Source: Bacteroidales bacterium UBA1216 (GTDB lineage: Bacteria; Bacteroidota; Bacteroidia; Bacteroidales; Paludibacteraceae). From it: DNA of 32,555 nucleotides. The translations under genes and the position numbers were made by a program. Each line of letters begins with the position of its first letter. Position 1 is the first letter of the stretch. This document shows, in pieces, positions 14,389 through 23,837 of the stretch. Below the pieces are notes generated by a model, which worked only from the letters and a program-made list of their open reading frames with translations, did not search any database and was not told where the DNA came from. The stretch spans positions 918 to 33,472 of the forward strand of contig DBXI01000007.1 of NCBI GenBank assembly GCA_002309255.1. Direction: 5' to 3'.

Positions 14389-15987
14389 ATGAACACACGT
14401 CTATTTATCGTTTCGATTTGCGTTGCTGCCTTGTGCAGCCTGAATAGTTTAGCCGAACCCTATACGGCAAGTATTGAGCATGTCACGGTCTTTACGCAAG
14501 GCGCTGAGCTGGAGCAAAAAGTGTCTCTACCCTTGCAGGCAGGTGACAACACAGTAGTGATCGAAGGTCTCTCACCGTACATCAACGAGCAGAGTCTGCA
14601 GATAGCCTTAGGCGGCGGTGTGATCGTTCAGCAGTACGCTTTCAGCACCGATTACCTGAGCGCCGACAAACTGCGCATGAGTGCAGCCTCATTGGAGGAC
14701 AGCCTGCGCATGGCGCAGGATGCACTGCAGGACGCTGAGCGGCGCATCAGTACGCTCACTGAGATGCAGAAACTGCTGCAGGCAGGCGTGAATAGCACCC
14801 TAACAGTCACCACTGGCGTGACGACAGCCACGATCGACAAGAACCTGCAGTACTTCCGCACCAATGCGCTGGAGCTGGGCAAGCAGCTGGATGCCACCAA
14901 GGCGGAGAAGAGCGCACTGGACAAACGCATCAAAGCCCTGCAGCAGCAGATTCGCGAGAACGGCGGACTGAAAGTAAGCAAGGCGGGGGTCGTTACGCTG
15001 CAGGTCAACTCGCCGAAGAAGCAGACGATCGCCGCCCAGCTGAAGTACTTCACCCCGCAAGCTTCGTGGTACACGACGTACGACCTGAACATCGCATCGC
15101 TGCAGTCGCCCATCAGCGTGATCATGAAGGCGCATGTGAGTCAGACGACGGGGCTTGACTGGCAGAACGCTCGTCTGACGCTGTCCACAGGTCATCCGTC
15201 GAGCACACACGAAGCGCCGGAGCTGAGCACATGGTGGCTGCAACAGCAAGTGATGCGTCCGCGCACCGCGTATGCGGCAAAGAACGCTGTGATGGCGTAT
15301 GCCGTTATGGACGAAGCCGCCGCAGAGGAGGAGATGGTGACAGCCAGCATGGGCAGTTTTGTTCAGACCACCGAGCAAGCCATCAGCGTGGAGTATGCGA
15401 TCAGCCTACCCTACACCATCGCGGGCAACGGCAAGGAGCAGATGATCGCCCTGCTGGACAAGCAGATAGATGATGTATCGTATGCGTACTACGCAGCCCC
15501 GCGCGCTGACGAGCGTGCGTACCTTGTAGCATATATCAACAACTGGAGCGCACTCAGCCTGCCGGATGGCAGTGCTAACATCACCTACAACGGCACGTAC
15601 TACGGCGAGAGCCGCCTGACGGCCAGCAACGACGAGGCACGCATCCGTCTGACCTTAGGTGACGACCCGCAGGTGAAGATCAAGCGCGAACTGACCGCAC
15701 AGAACAGCAAGCAGAGCGGCAGCAACAAGCAGGTGAGCTATACGTATACCACCACCGTGCGCAACGACAAGACGACCCCCGTCACCATCACCGTGTACGA
15801 CCAGTACCCCGTGAGCACAGCCAAGGAGATACAGGTGAGCGTGAACGACAAGAACGCATCCGTCAGTACCGACGACAAGCAGACAGGTATAATTACCTAT
15901 CAGTTCACCCTGCAGCCGGGCAAGTCGCGCACACTTGAGTTATCATATACCGTCAAGTACCCCAAAGATTGGCGGATCAACCTATAA
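14389..15987 (+). CDS. DUF4139/DUF4140 (MuiA-type) exported protein
   Basis: A 532-aa protein with a signal peptide (residues 1-23, LFIVSICVAALCSLNSLA). Residues about 27-120 fit the DUF4140 N-terminal domain (VTVFTQGAELEQKVSLPL, VVIEGLSPYINEQSL). Residues about 85-190 are helical and probably coiled coil (KLRMSAASLEDSLRMAQDAL). The rest fits DUF4139 (ASWYTTYDLNIASLQ, VSQTTGLDWQNARLTLSTG). The family is often named mucoidy inhibitor MuiA-like; its biochemical role is unknown. The ATG at 14389 follows a consensus sigma-54 promoter, so expression is probably conditional. The downstream barrel protein begins 46 nt after the stop and may be on the same transcript. Confidence 0.88.
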   Translation: MNTRLFIVSICVAALCSLNSLAEPYTASIEHVTVFTQGAELEQKVSLPLQAGDNTVVIEGLSPYINEQSLQIALGGGVIVQQYAFSTDYLSADKLRMSAASLEDSLRMAQDALQDAERRISTLTEMQKLLQAGVNSTLTVTTGVTTATIDKNLQYFRTNALELGKQLDATKAEKSALDKRIKALQQQIRENGGLKVSKAGVVTLQVNSPKKQTIAAQLKYFTPQASWYTTYDLNIASLQSPISVIMKAHVSQTTGLDWQNARLTLSTGHPSSTHEAPELSTWWLQQQVMRPRTAYAAKNAVMAYAVMDEAAAEEEMVTASMGSFVQTTEQAISVEYAISLPYTIAGNGKEQMIALLDKQIDDVSYAYYAAPRADERAYLVAYINNWSALSLPDGSANITYNGTYYGESRLTASNDEARIRLTLGDDPQVKIKRELTAQNSKQSGSNKQVSYTYTTTVRNDKTTPVTITVYDQYPVSTAKEIQVSVNDKNASVSTDDKQTGIITYQFTLQPGKSRTLELSYTVKYPKDWRINL

Positions 15988-15990
15988 CAG

Positions 15991-16024
15991 GTCAGCTAAG
16001 CTTTGCTGACATAACATAACATAA
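15991..16024 (+). repeat. Small hairpin and CATAA array between the DUF4139 and barrel genes
   Basis: GTCAGC (15991-15996) pairs with GCTGAC (16005-16010) around an 8-nt loop. Then CATAA is repeated three times (16010-16024). No T run follows, so this is not an intrinsic terminator; it could stabilise the mRNA between the two genes. Confidence 0.6.
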
Positions 16025-16033
16025 CACACCACT

Positions 16034-18979
16034 ATGCGCCGCACACTACTCATCATCGCCCTACTGAGCAGCAACCTGCTGTTCGCGCAGCGTACGGGCA
16101 CCATACAAGGCATCACCGTCGACAGCCAGACAGAGCAGATCATCGAGATGGTGGCCGTGCAACTGTTCACCTACGCTGACGGCGACTCAACGATGGTCAG
16201 CGGCGCGCAGACCGACATGCAGGGGTTCTTCTACTTCGTGAAGCTCAAACCCGGACAGTACAAGCTCGTGCTGTCATCGCTTGGATACAAAACGCGCATC
16301 ATCCCCGTTGAACTGACGCGTGAGAAGATGATATGCGAGTTGGGCAAAATCAGTCTGACGGAGGATGTGCAGGCGTTGGCGGAGATCGACGTGAAAGGGC
16401 ATGCTGCAGAGATGACCGTCAAAGGCGACACGATAGAGTACAACACATCTGCCTACAAAATGGAGGAGACCGCCGTTGTGGAGGATCTGCTGAAGAAGAT
16501 GTCGGGCGTGCAAGTGGATAAGGAAGGAAATGTTACAGTGAACGGCGAGACGATCAAAGCAGTGCGCGTGGACGGGAAGAAGTTCTTCGGCGATGATGTA
16601 CAGACCGCCACGAAGAATATCCCCGCCGAGATGATCGACAAGATCCAGGTGCTGGACGAGAAGAGCGAGACATCGAAGATGACGGGCTTTGAGGACGATG
16701 AGACCTCGCGCGTGATCAACCTGACGCTGAAGAAAGACAGGAAGCAGGGGATGTTCGGCAACTTCAACGGCGGCTTGGGCGCAGACCTGGTGACCGACGA
16801 CGGCAAGTGGTTCAACTACGGTAATCCGGCGTTTGGCGCCACGGCCGCCGACAGGACGAAGCACTTCTTCGAGAACGATTTCCGCTACGGCGCAGGGCTG
16901 TTCATGAACATCCTATCCGGCAACAGTCAGACCACCTTGATAGGCAATGCGAACAACACGAATGAGATACGTATGGGTCGCGGTCGCGGCGGCTGGGGTA
17001 CGCAAAACCAAGGCATCACCTGGGCGGAGAACATAGGCGTGAACACGAACATCGACGTCAGCGCCAATGTGCCGGGGATGTTGCTGGGTGGCGACGGTCA
17101 GTTTGCGCACGCAGCGAACAACACGCAGGCTAACTCGAAGAAGGACAGTTACTCCAGCGGCACGAACTACCTGCAGAACGAGCAGTCAAGCACGCTATCG
17201 AACACCTGGGACGCTAATGTGCGCCTGGAGATGGAGTATGAGGTGGACAGTGCGAACAAGGTGCTGATTCAGCCGCAGCTGAGTTACACCAATAACTGGG
17301 AGGACGCCACGAACGCCTACACCAACGGCCAGTACACCGAGGGAAGCGACACGACGATCATCAGCAACGGCCGGCAGACGAAGAGCACGAACAGCAGCAA
17401 CATTGCAGGCAAGCTGCAGGTGATCTACACCCACTCGTTCCTTAAGCCCGGGCGCAAGCTGACGCTCACCGCCAACGCGAACATTAGCAACACCAAAGGG
17501 CACACTGACACCGAAGCCCGTGACAACATGGGCGATAGCCTGCTGGTTAACCAGTTCACCAACAGTGGCAACACGGCGGTGGGATATAGCCTGCGTGCAT
17601 CGTACATCGAGCCGCTGTATAAGAAGGAGCACATGCTGGAGATTGCCGTACTGGGCAGTGGTAACAACCGCCGTTCGCACAAGGATCAGTACGATATAAC
17701 GCCCACGGACACCACCTTCAACACCGACTACAGCAATAACCTCAATAACGACTTCTACACCGAGCAGCTAGAGGCTAACTACCAGTGGAAGCACGAGAAG
17801 TTCAACCTCACCGCCGGCATCAAAGGGCTGCTCTCGCAGACGCACTCGCGCACGTACTACGGCGGCGTGCTGCAGCGCGACACACTGCTGCAGGTGTTCA
17901 ACATATCGCCTAACGTCAACTTCCGCTATAAGTTCGGCAAGAAGAAGTTCGCGCGCATCCGCTACAACGGATCGACCGAGCAGCCGACCATAACGCAGAT
18001 GGAGCCCGTGCGCAATAACTCCGACGCCATGAACGAGACGGTAGGCAATCTCAACCTCAACCCCGCGTTCCGCCACCGTTTCCACATGATGTACTCGACC
18101 TTTAACCAGGATAAGTTCTGGAGCTTGATGACCGGTCTGCACGGCAATTTGACGAAGGACGCGCTGGTGAGCAACACGATCTACGACGAGGTGGGCAAGC
18201 GCTATCAGCAGACGGTGAACGCGCAGGATCTGCCGTTCGACGTGAGCGCCGATCTGATGTTCAACACGCCGTTTGCAAACAAGATGATGCAGTTCAACAC
18301 ACGCACGAGCATCGGCTATAACCAGCGCGTGGGATACATCTCGCGCGAGCACACCGCGGCGGAGATAGCTGCGATGATCGCTGCTAACAACATCGCGCTG
18401 GGTGACCGCTCGATAACAGGCAACCTACAGCTGAGCGAGGATCTGACGCTACGGTTCACCCACGACCTGGTGGATGTAGGCGTGGTGGGCACCTTCAACT
18501 ACAGCCGCACGCACAACAACCTGAATGCCAACTCGCTGAGTAACATCTTCAAATGGTCGGTGACGGGTGATATACGTTTCAACCTGCCCAAGTCATGGAC
18601 GATAGGTGCCGACTGCGGATACACAGCGCGATACGGCTACGGCTTTGATGATGTTGACGAGATCCTGCTCAACGCATCTGTCTCCAAGAGCTGGAAGAAC
18701 GCCACGCTCACCCTGAAAGCCTACGACCTGCTCAACCAGAAGAAGAGCATCGTACAGGTGGTGGGCGAGAACTACATCCAGTACAAGGAGTACAACACCC
18801 TGCCCACCTACGCCATGCTCACCTTCACTTACAAACTCAACAAGATGGGGAGTCTAAAGGCCAAAGGCTTTGCCGGACACATGCAGGAGATGATGGAGAG
18901 CGGTCAGCAGCCCGGTCAGCCCGGACAGCCAGGCGGCGGCAGACCACCTATGGGACCACCGCCCGACCGGAGAGAGTAG
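16034..18979 (+). CDS. Outer-membrane beta-barrel protein of the TonB-receptor/OMP_b-brl type
   Basis: A 981-aa outer-membrane protein. It has a signal peptide (1-18, ending NLLFA), a carboxypeptidase-regulatory-like domain (about 22-105, QGFFYFVKLKPGQYKLVLSS) and a plug-like region (about 118-225, VVEDLLKKMSGVQVDKEGNV, then IQVLDEKSETSKMTGFEDD). A long barrel of alternating strands runs to about 940. The protein does not end with the usual aromatic strand; it has a Pro/Gly/Gln tail (QQPGQPGQPGGG) of about 30 residues. No SusD partner gene is adjacent, so it is not a classical SusC pair. The substrate is unknown. The TAG stop starts a modular repeat element. Confidence 0.85.
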   Translation: MRRTLLIIALLSSNLLFAQRTGTIQGITVDSQTEQIIEMVAVQLFTYADGDSTMVSGAQTDMQGFFYFVKLKPGQYKLVLSSLGYKTRIIPVELTREKMICELGKISLTEDVQALAEIDVKGHAAEMTVKGDTIEYNTSAYKMEETAVVEDLLKKMSGVQVDKEGNVTVNGETIKAVRVDGKKFFGDDVQTATKNIPAEMIDKIQVLDEKSETSKMTGFEDDETSRVINLTLKKDRKQGMFGNFNGGLGADLVTDDGKWFNYGNPAFGATAADRTKHFFENDFRYGAGLFMNILSGNSQTTLIGNANNTNEIRMGRGRGGWGTQNQGITWAENIGVNTNIDVSANVPGMLLGGDGQFAHAANNTQANSKKDSYSSGTNYLQNEQSSTLSNTWDANVRLEMEYEVDSANKVLIQPQLSYTNNWEDATNAYTNGQYTEGSDTTIISNGRQTKSTNSSNIAGKLQVIYTHSFLKPGRKLTLTANANISNTKGHTDTEARDNMGDSLLVNQFTNSGNTAVGYSLRASYIEPLYKKEHMLEIAVLGSGNNRRSHKDQYDITPTDTTFNTDYSNNLNNDFYTEQLEANYQWKHEKFNLTAGIKGLLSQTHSRTYYGGVLQRDTLLQVFNISPNVNFRYKFGKKKFARIRYNGSTEQPTITQMEPVRNNSDAMNETVGNLNLNPAFRHRFHMMYSTFNQDKFWSLMTGLHGNLTKDALVSNTIYDEVGKRYQQTVNAQDLPFDVSADLMFNTPFANKMMQFNTRTSIGYNQRVGYISREHTAAEIAAMIAANNIALGDRSITGNLQLSEDLTLRFTHDLVDVGVVGTFNYSRTHNNLNANSLSNIFKWSVTGDIRFNLPKSWTIGADCGYTARYGYGFDDVDEILLNASVSKSWKNATLTLKAYDLLNQKKSIVQVVGENYIQYKEYNTLPTYAMLTFTYKLNKMGSLKAKGFAGHMQEMMESGQQPGQPGQPGGGRPPMGPPPDRRE

Positions 18980-19035
18980 ACCGCTGCGCTGAAAGAACAA
19001 AGACCGCAGCCAATCTTAGCTGCTAAAAGAACAAA
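18977..19035 (+). repeat. Modular stop-codon element, two units, before lgt
   Basis: TAG (18977-18979) begins it. Unit 1 (18979-19001) has core GC-TGC-GC and tail TGAAAGAACAAA. Unit 2 (19002-19035) has core GCAGC-CAATCTTA-GCTGC and tail TAAAAGAACAAA. The lgt ATG follows 5 nt later. Confidence 0.8.
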
Positions 19036-19039
19036 GATT

Positions 19040-19999
19040 ATGCACAACTTATTATACATCACCTGGGACGTTGACCCTATCCTGATCCATTTCGGTGACG
19101 GGGGTATCCGTTGGTACGGACTGCTGTGGGCTATCGGTCTATACGTATGCTACCTTATACAGGTGCAACTCTATAAGCACGAGCGTTGTCCGGAGGATTG
19201 GGCGGAGAAGATCTTCCTGTGGATGGCACTGGGCGTGATCATCGGCGCGCGCATCGGTCACTGCTGGTTCTACGAGTGGCACGATGTGACGCAGCCATGG
19301 ATGGCGGCGTACTGCAAGGCGATGAACATCAGTCATGATCCGGTGCAGATCTTCGGTTGGACGATCCGCTACCGTAATCCGTACATCGAGCATCCGTTCT
19401 ATCTGCTGAAGATCTGGGAAGGCGGCTTGTCGTCGCACGGTGGCGCTATCGGTCTGTTCATCGCTGCGTGGCTGCTGAACAAGAAGCACTTCAGCAAGCA
19501 ACCTAAGTTCCACACCTCGATGATCTGGATCCTCGACCGCTTGTGTATCGGCGTGGGCGTAACGGCTACCCTCATCCGTCTGGGTAATTTGATGAACTCT
19601 GAGATCTACGGCAGCCCGACCGATCTGCCATGGGGATTCATCTTCGTGCGCGACGGACAGACAGTCCCCTGTCACCCCACGCAGATCTATGAGATGATCT
19701 ACTGCATCGTGGCGCTGATCACCACCTCGCTCATGTACAAGTACGGCAAGGCTTACCGCCGCGAGGGGCTACTGCTTGGCACCTTCCTTACCATCGTGTT
19801 CGTCACACGCTTCTTGCTTGAGTTCATCAAGAACGACCAGGAGCTCTTCGAGGCCGGACACCTGCTGAACATGGGACAACTGCTCAGCATCCCGTTCATC
19901 ATCCTGGCCGCCTGGCTCGTAGTGCGTGCATATAAGCGACCGATGAACCCCGATACGGCTATTGAGTCGAAAGAAGAAAGTCGAAAGTCGAAAGCATAA
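19040..19999 (+). CDS. lgt: Prolipoprotein diacylglyceryl transferase
   Basis: A 319-aa inner-membrane enzyme that transfers diacylglycerol from phosphatidylglycerol to the lipobox cysteine of prolipoproteins, the first step of lipoprotein maturation. Several membrane segments are visible (WYGLLWAIGLYVCYLIQ, AIGLFIAAWLL, LSIPFIILAAWLVV). Family motifs are GARIGHCWFY, WEGGLSSHGGAIG with the catalytic-region His, and the signature RLGNLMNSEIYGSPTDLPWG. The C-terminus (ESKEESRKSKA) is not typical; it is encoded by a heptanucleotide array that ends exactly at the TAA. The next gene starts 1 nt after the stop. PorE is an obvious client encoded nearby. Confidence 0.96.
   Translation: MHNLLYITWDVDPILIHFGDGGIRWYGLLWAIGLYVCYLIQVQLYKHERCPEDWAEKIFLWMALGVIIGARIGHCWFYEWHDVTQPWMAAYCKAMNISHDPVQIFGWTIRYRNPYIEHPFYLLKIWEGGLSSHGGAIGLFIAAWLLNKKHFSKQPKFHTSMIWILDRLCIGVGVTATLIRLGNLMNSEIYGSPTDLPWGFIFVRDGQTVPCHPTQIYEMIYCIVALITTSLMYKYGKAYRREGLLLGTFLTIVFVTRFLLEFIKNDQELFEAGHLLNMGQLLSIPFIILAAWLVVRAYKRPMNPDTAIESKEESRKSKA
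19965..19999 (+). repeat. Heptanucleotide array encoding the Lgt tail
   Basis: Five units in register: AGTCGAA, AGAAGAA, AGTCGAA, AGTCGAA, AGCATAA. The last contains the lgt TAA stop. The array is translated as the charged C-terminal tail of Lgt. Confidence 0.8.
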
Positions 20000-20000
20000 A

Positions 20001-21242
20001 ATGTTCCGGCGCTGTGCTCATATAATTCTCTTATGCTGCTCGACGACTATGGTTTGGGCAGAAGGGGATACGATTGTTGTCATGCATCAGTATGCAGATA
20101 CGCTCAAGCTGCAGGATGCGGAGCAAACGGTGCAGTTCAACAACGATGCGTTGCTGCTCGATCTGGTGGCTGCGCAGAGTCGTCAGTTAGCAGACTCCCT
20201 GGCTGCCGCCGATAGCACGCAGATCAGCAGCGAGGAAGCTGAGCAATGGTTGCTTGCCATGCAGGAGAAGCTCAGGCAGGATTCGATCATCCGCGACTCA
20301 CTGCGCATCGACTCTATCCGCATGGAGACACAGCGCCTCATCCGCGAGACGGGCGTGCAGGCAGAGGTGCATGACATACGCGTGGAGAAGCATATCTTCC
20401 CCGACGAACAACAGGATCGCGAGGATATACGCCGCTATATCCGCCAGCAATACTCGCCTTGGTACAAGGAGGCACGCACGCTCGTGCAGTTCACGCAGAA
20501 CTACATTTCGCCCAACTGGTACAAGGGCGGTAACTCCAGCCTGGCACTACTGGCGCTGGTCAAGGGGCAGATCAACTACAAGAAGGACAACTTCGTATGG
20601 GAGAACACCGGCGAATGGCGCATGGGTCTGTCCACCACCGGCAAGACGGATACGGTGCACTTTATCAACGTCACCGACGACCAGTTCAGGCTCTACTCCA
20701 AAGCCGGATATCAGGTCTATAGCAAGCTCTATATCTCAGCATCACTGGAGTTTCAGACCACCTTCCTGCCCTCATGGAAGGCGAACAGCCAGGAGCTTAA
20801 GTCAACGATAATGACGCCTATACGCTACAACATGGGAATCGGTTTGGATTACAAGCCTCTGGACTGGCTGACCATCAACTTCTCGCCCGCCGCCTACAAG
20901 CTGGTGCATGCTGCCGTCAGCGACTCAACGCGCGTGGATGTCACATCGTTCGGCATAGACAAGGGCAAGAAGACCCTGTCGGAGTTCGGTAGCTCGGTGC
21001 GCGTGGAGGCAAAGTACAAACCATTGCGAGAGATTGAGATCTACACCCTATTCTACTTCTACACCAACTACCGTCAGGTGGAGTTCGACTGGCAGATCGA
21101 TGTCGATTTTATCATCAACCGCTTCCTGTCAACCCACCTCACGCTCCATCCGCGATTCGACTCAACCGTCAAATCCACCGAGCCGCAACACTTACAGTTC
21201 AAGGAGTTATTATCTATAGGTTTTAACCATTATTTCCGTTAA
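20001..21242 (+). CDS. DUF3078 exported protein
   Basis: A 413-aa protein. The ATG at 20001 begins a signal peptide (FRRCAHIILLCCSTTMVWA). Residues about 20-140 are helical and charged. Residues about 150-260 match the Bacteroidota DUF3078 domain: NYISPNWYKGGNSSLALLAL, then INYKKDNFVWENTGEWRMGL and DDQFRLYSKAGYQV. The C-terminal half is rich in amphipathic strands (SASLEFQTTFLPSW, HLTLHPRFDSTV, LLSIGFNHYFR) and ends in Phe-Arg, suggesting an outer-membrane barrel. Function is unknown. It is 1 nt from lgt and 1 nt from the next gene, so translation is probably coupled. Confidence 0.85.
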   Translation: MFRRCAHIILLCCSTTMVWAEGDTIVVMHQYADTLKLQDAEQTVQFNNDALLLDLVAAQSRQLADSLAAADSTQISSEEAEQWLLAMQEKLRQDSIIRDSLRIDSIRMETQRLIRETGVQAEVHDIRVEKHIFPDEQQDREDIRRYIRQQYSPWYKEARTLVQFTQNYISPNWYKGGNSSLALLALVKGQINYKKDNFVWENTGEWRMGLSTTGKTDTVHFINVTDDQFRLYSKAGYQVYSKLYISASLEFQTTFLPSWKANSQELKSTIMTPIRYNMGIGLDYKPLDWLTINFSPAAYKLVHAAVSDSTRVDVTSFGIDKGKKTLSEFGSSVRVEAKYKPLREIEIYTLFYFYTNYRQVEFDWQIDVDFIINRFLSTHLTLHPRFDSTVKSTEPQHLQFKELLSIGFNHYFR

Positions 21243-21243
21243 T

Positions 21244-22587
21244 ATGCCCCGTTTGCGTCACATATTAGTCTTTTGTCTTTTGTCTTTGAGCGAAGCGGTC
21301 TTTCATCTTTCCGCTGCCGCGGAATATATCGGCCGCGTGGTGGATACGCAGGGAAAACCTGTCGGCTACGCTACGGTCTATATGGCGGACGATCCGGTCA
21401 TAGGTACTGCCACGGGCAGCAACGGCCTGTTTCGCATCAATACCGATCTGCCCATCTTCTCCGAACTGATCATATCCTTCATCGGCTACGAGAAACAAGT
21501 GCTACTACTCAGTGAGCTGCAGCATGAAGACACAACTGTTATCGTGCTCAAAGAGCAACCCATCCATCTGGAGGAGGTGGTGATAGCCGCCAAGCCACAG
21601 AAGCAGAAGAACAAACGCCGGCGCATGCAAGATCTGCTTGCCACCGTCCACCGGCAGATGCAGGCCGACTTCCCGCTCGACGCCACGGGCTATCACATCG
21701 TAAGCGATGTGCGCATGGACGCCGAAGACGAGCCATGGGGGATGGAACAGATGATTGCCAACGTGGTCGTCCTGCCCAGGCAGGGACATATAGCCAAAGA
21801 CATGCGCACCGGAAAGAAGGGTATCGTCCCCACCGACTCGGTGCAGTTCAGCGGCGAGCATTGCAAGCGCTTCTTCGACGCATCAATCCGCAGCCTGGCG
21901 GACACTATCCTGGCGGGTAATGATCTGGAGACCATCCACCCGCAGATGCGCAAGGCTGCTAACGCCGTGGACTCGGGCGTAGTAGTGCACCGCGCGCTGT
22001 GGAGCATGGGGAACATCGTGTATGACTTCATCAACACGATGAACGACATCGCCCACTGGGAGGTCAGCAACGAGAGCGAGGGGGAGACCGTACTCACCTA
22101 CACCGAGAAGCAGAACATCCTCGGGATCTTCATTTACCGGATGAAGCGCCACTATATCCTCAACTCCGATGATCTGAGTGTCCGCCGCTTCTCCGAGCAG
22201 GCACACGTAGAACTCAATATCCCCTTCGGCTACAAGGTCAAGCCCCACGAGATGCAGATGCTCAACCTGCTGAACATGGGCGAGAAGCAGATCGAGCAGT
22301 ATCGTATCCGCAAGGTGCATGCCGACATCAGTCTGAACACCATCTACCAGCAGCGCGACGGACATCTCTATCCCCTGGAGAAGAACTTGCAGGCGGATGC
22401 CACCATCGTGGGCAAACGAAAAGACCGCAAGCCAACAGGTCGAGGGATGATCACCACGGCTGACACAATCCCCTTCAACATACGCGCCACGCAACGCGTC
22501 ACTACCCTACAGACGCGCAACGTCAAACCACTCAAACACGACCAAATACGCAACCGCGTACCCAGAACGATCGTACCTATATATTGA
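21244..22587 (+). CDS. Exported protein with carboxypeptidase-regulatory-like N-terminal domain
   Basis: A 447-aa protein. The signal peptide (about 1-27, HILVFCLLSLSEAVFHLSA) is largely encoded by an antisense copy of the modular repeat element. Residues about 28-112 form a CarboxypepD_reg-like beta domain (GRVVDTQGKPVGYATVYM, FIGYEKQVLLLSE), a fold typical of Bacteroidota outer-membrane and surface proteins. The remainder, from about 125, is mixed, with a basic patch (KPQKQKNKRRRMQ). I recognise no catalytic motif and no barrel ending. It starts 1 nt after the DUF3078 stop, so the two probably act in the same envelope process. Function unknown. Confidence 0.75.
   Translation: MPRLRHILVFCLLSLSEAVFHLSAAAEYIGRVVDTQGKPVGYATVYMADDPVIGTATGSNGLFRINTDLPIFSELIISFIGYEKQVLLLSELQHEDTTVIVLKEQPIHLEEVVIAAKPQKQKNKRRRMQDLLATVHRQMQADFPLDATGYHIVSDVRMDAEDEPWGMEQMIANVVVLPRQGHIAKDMRTGKKGIVPTDSVQFSGEHCKRFFDASIRSLADTILAGNDLETIHPQMRKAANAVDSGVVVHRALWSMGNIVYDFINTMNDIAHWEVSNESEGETVLTYTEKQNILGIFIYRMKRHYILNSDDLSVRRFSEQAHVELNIPFGYKVKPHEMQMLNLLNMGEKQIEQYRIRKVHADISLNTIYQQRDGHLYPLEKNLQADATIVGKRKDRKPTGRGMITTADTIPFNIRATQRVTTLQTRNVKPLKHDQIRNRVPRTIVPIY
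21267..21300 (-). repeat. Modular element, antisense copy inside a signal-peptide coding region
   Basis: On the minus strand this reads GACC, core GC-TTC-GC, then TCAAAGACAAAAGACAAAAG. It lies within codons 9-19 of the gene that starts at 21244 and supplies the hydrophobic residues VFCLLSLSEAV. Confidence 0.75.
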
Positions 22588-22606
22588 CACAGAAAACAAC
22601 TATCAT

Positions 22607-23794
22607 ATGGAAATCAGTTTACGAGCTCAATCGATGCCGGAGTCGCCTATCCGGAAGTTAGCCAAGTACGCCGATGATGCTAAACGCGCGGGCGTGCACG
22701 TGTACCATCTGAATATCGGTCAACCGGATATTGCCACCCCTCCACAGGCGCTGGAGGCGGTCAAGAACTTCAAGCAGGATATACTCTCCTACTCTCCCTC
22801 GCAGGGACTCAAATCGCTGCGCACCAAGCTGGTGAGTTACTACGCCGATTATGGCATCGACCTCTCGCCCGACGAGATCATCGTCACCGCAGGCGGTTCG
22901 GAGGCGATCATGTTCGCCTACATGTCCTGCCTCAACCCGGGCGATGAGATCATCGTCACCGACCCCAGTTACGCCAACTATATGGCATTCGCTATCTCCT
23001 GCGGCGCGGTGGTCAAATCCGTAAAGACGCACATCGAGGATGGCTTCAAGCTGCCACCCGTGGAGGAGTTTGAGAAGCAGATCACGCCCAAGACGCGTGC
23101 TATCCTGATCTGCAACCCCAATAACCCTACGGGCTATCTCTATACCAAGCAAGAGATGCGACAGATACGCGACCTGGTGAAGAAGTATAACCTCTACCTC
23201 ATCTCCGACGAGGTGTATCGCGAGTTCATCTACACCAAATCGCCGTACATCTCGGCCTGCCACCTGGAAGGCATCGAGCAGAACGTGATCCTGGTGGATA
23301 GTGTGTCGAAGCGCTACAGCGAGTGCGGCATCCGTATCGGTGCGCTGATAACGAAGAACAAAGAAGTCAGAGAGGCTGTGATGAAGTTCTGCCAGGCGCG
23401 CTTGTCGCCACCGCTGTTTGGGCAGATAGTAGCCGAAGCATCGCTCTCAACACCTGAGGAGTATATGCAGGAGGTGTACGACGAGTACCTGACACGCCGT
23501 AACTACCTGATCGACCAGCTCAACCAGATCCCCGGAGTGTTCGCTCCAGCACCCACTGGCGCGTTCTACGTCATGGTGCAACTGCCGGTGGATGATGTTG
23601 AGAAGTTCTGCAAGTGGTGCCTCACCGACTTCTCCTACGAGGGCGCTACGATCATGATGGCACCCGGTACGGGCTTCTACACCAATCCCGACGAAGGCCG
23701 CAAACAGGTGCGCATGGCGTACGTACTGAACAAAGACGACCTGGGAAAAGCCATGATCGTCCTGCGCAAAGCACTCGAAGCCTACAACGCATAA
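22607..23794 (+). CDS. aspC: Class I/II aminotransferase, aspartate-aminotransferase-like
   Basis: A 395-aa cytoplasmic PLP enzyme of fold type I. The PLP lysine is Lys235 in DSVSKRYSECGIRIG. Other family motifs are YHLNIGQPDIATPP, TAGGSEAIMFAY, DPSYANYM, CNPNNPTGYLYT, LISDEVYREF and PTGAFYVMVQLP. It most probably exchanges amino groups between aspartate (or a related amino acid) and 2-oxoglutarate; substrate preference cannot be read from sequence. It follows the 447-aa gene after 19 nt, with no promoter visible, and ends at a strong bidirectional terminator. The symbol is by similarity only. Confidence 0.85.
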   Translation: MEISLRAQSMPESPIRKLAKYADDAKRAGVHVYHLNIGQPDIATPPQALEAVKNFKQDILSYSPSQGLKSLRTKLVSYYADYGIDLSPDEIIVTAGGSEAIMFAYMSCLNPGDEIIVTDPSYANYMAFAISCGAVVKSVKTHIEDGFKLPPVEEFEKQITPKTRAILICNPNNPTGYLYTKQEMRQIRDLVKKYNLYLISDEVYREFIYTKSPYISACHLEGIEQNVILVDSVSKRYSECGIRIGALITKNKEVREAVMKFCQARLSPPLFGQIVAEASLSTPEEYMQEVYDEYLTRRNYLIDQLNQIPGVFAPAPTGAFYVMVQLPVDDVEKFCKWCLTDFSYEGATIMMAPGTGFYTNPDEGRKQVRMAYVLNKDDLGKAMIVLRKALEAYNA

Positions 23795-23828
23795 AAACAA
23801 AACCCCGAGCAATTCGGGGTTTTTGTTT
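23794..23828. terminator. Bidirectional intrinsic terminator
   Basis: A perfect 15-bp stem (23794-23808 with 23814-23828) has core CCCCGA/TCGGGG. It is A-rich upstream and T-rich downstream, so it terminates both the aminotransferase transcript and the convergent amylase transcript. Confidence 0.92.
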
Positions 23829-23837
23829 TATGGGTGC

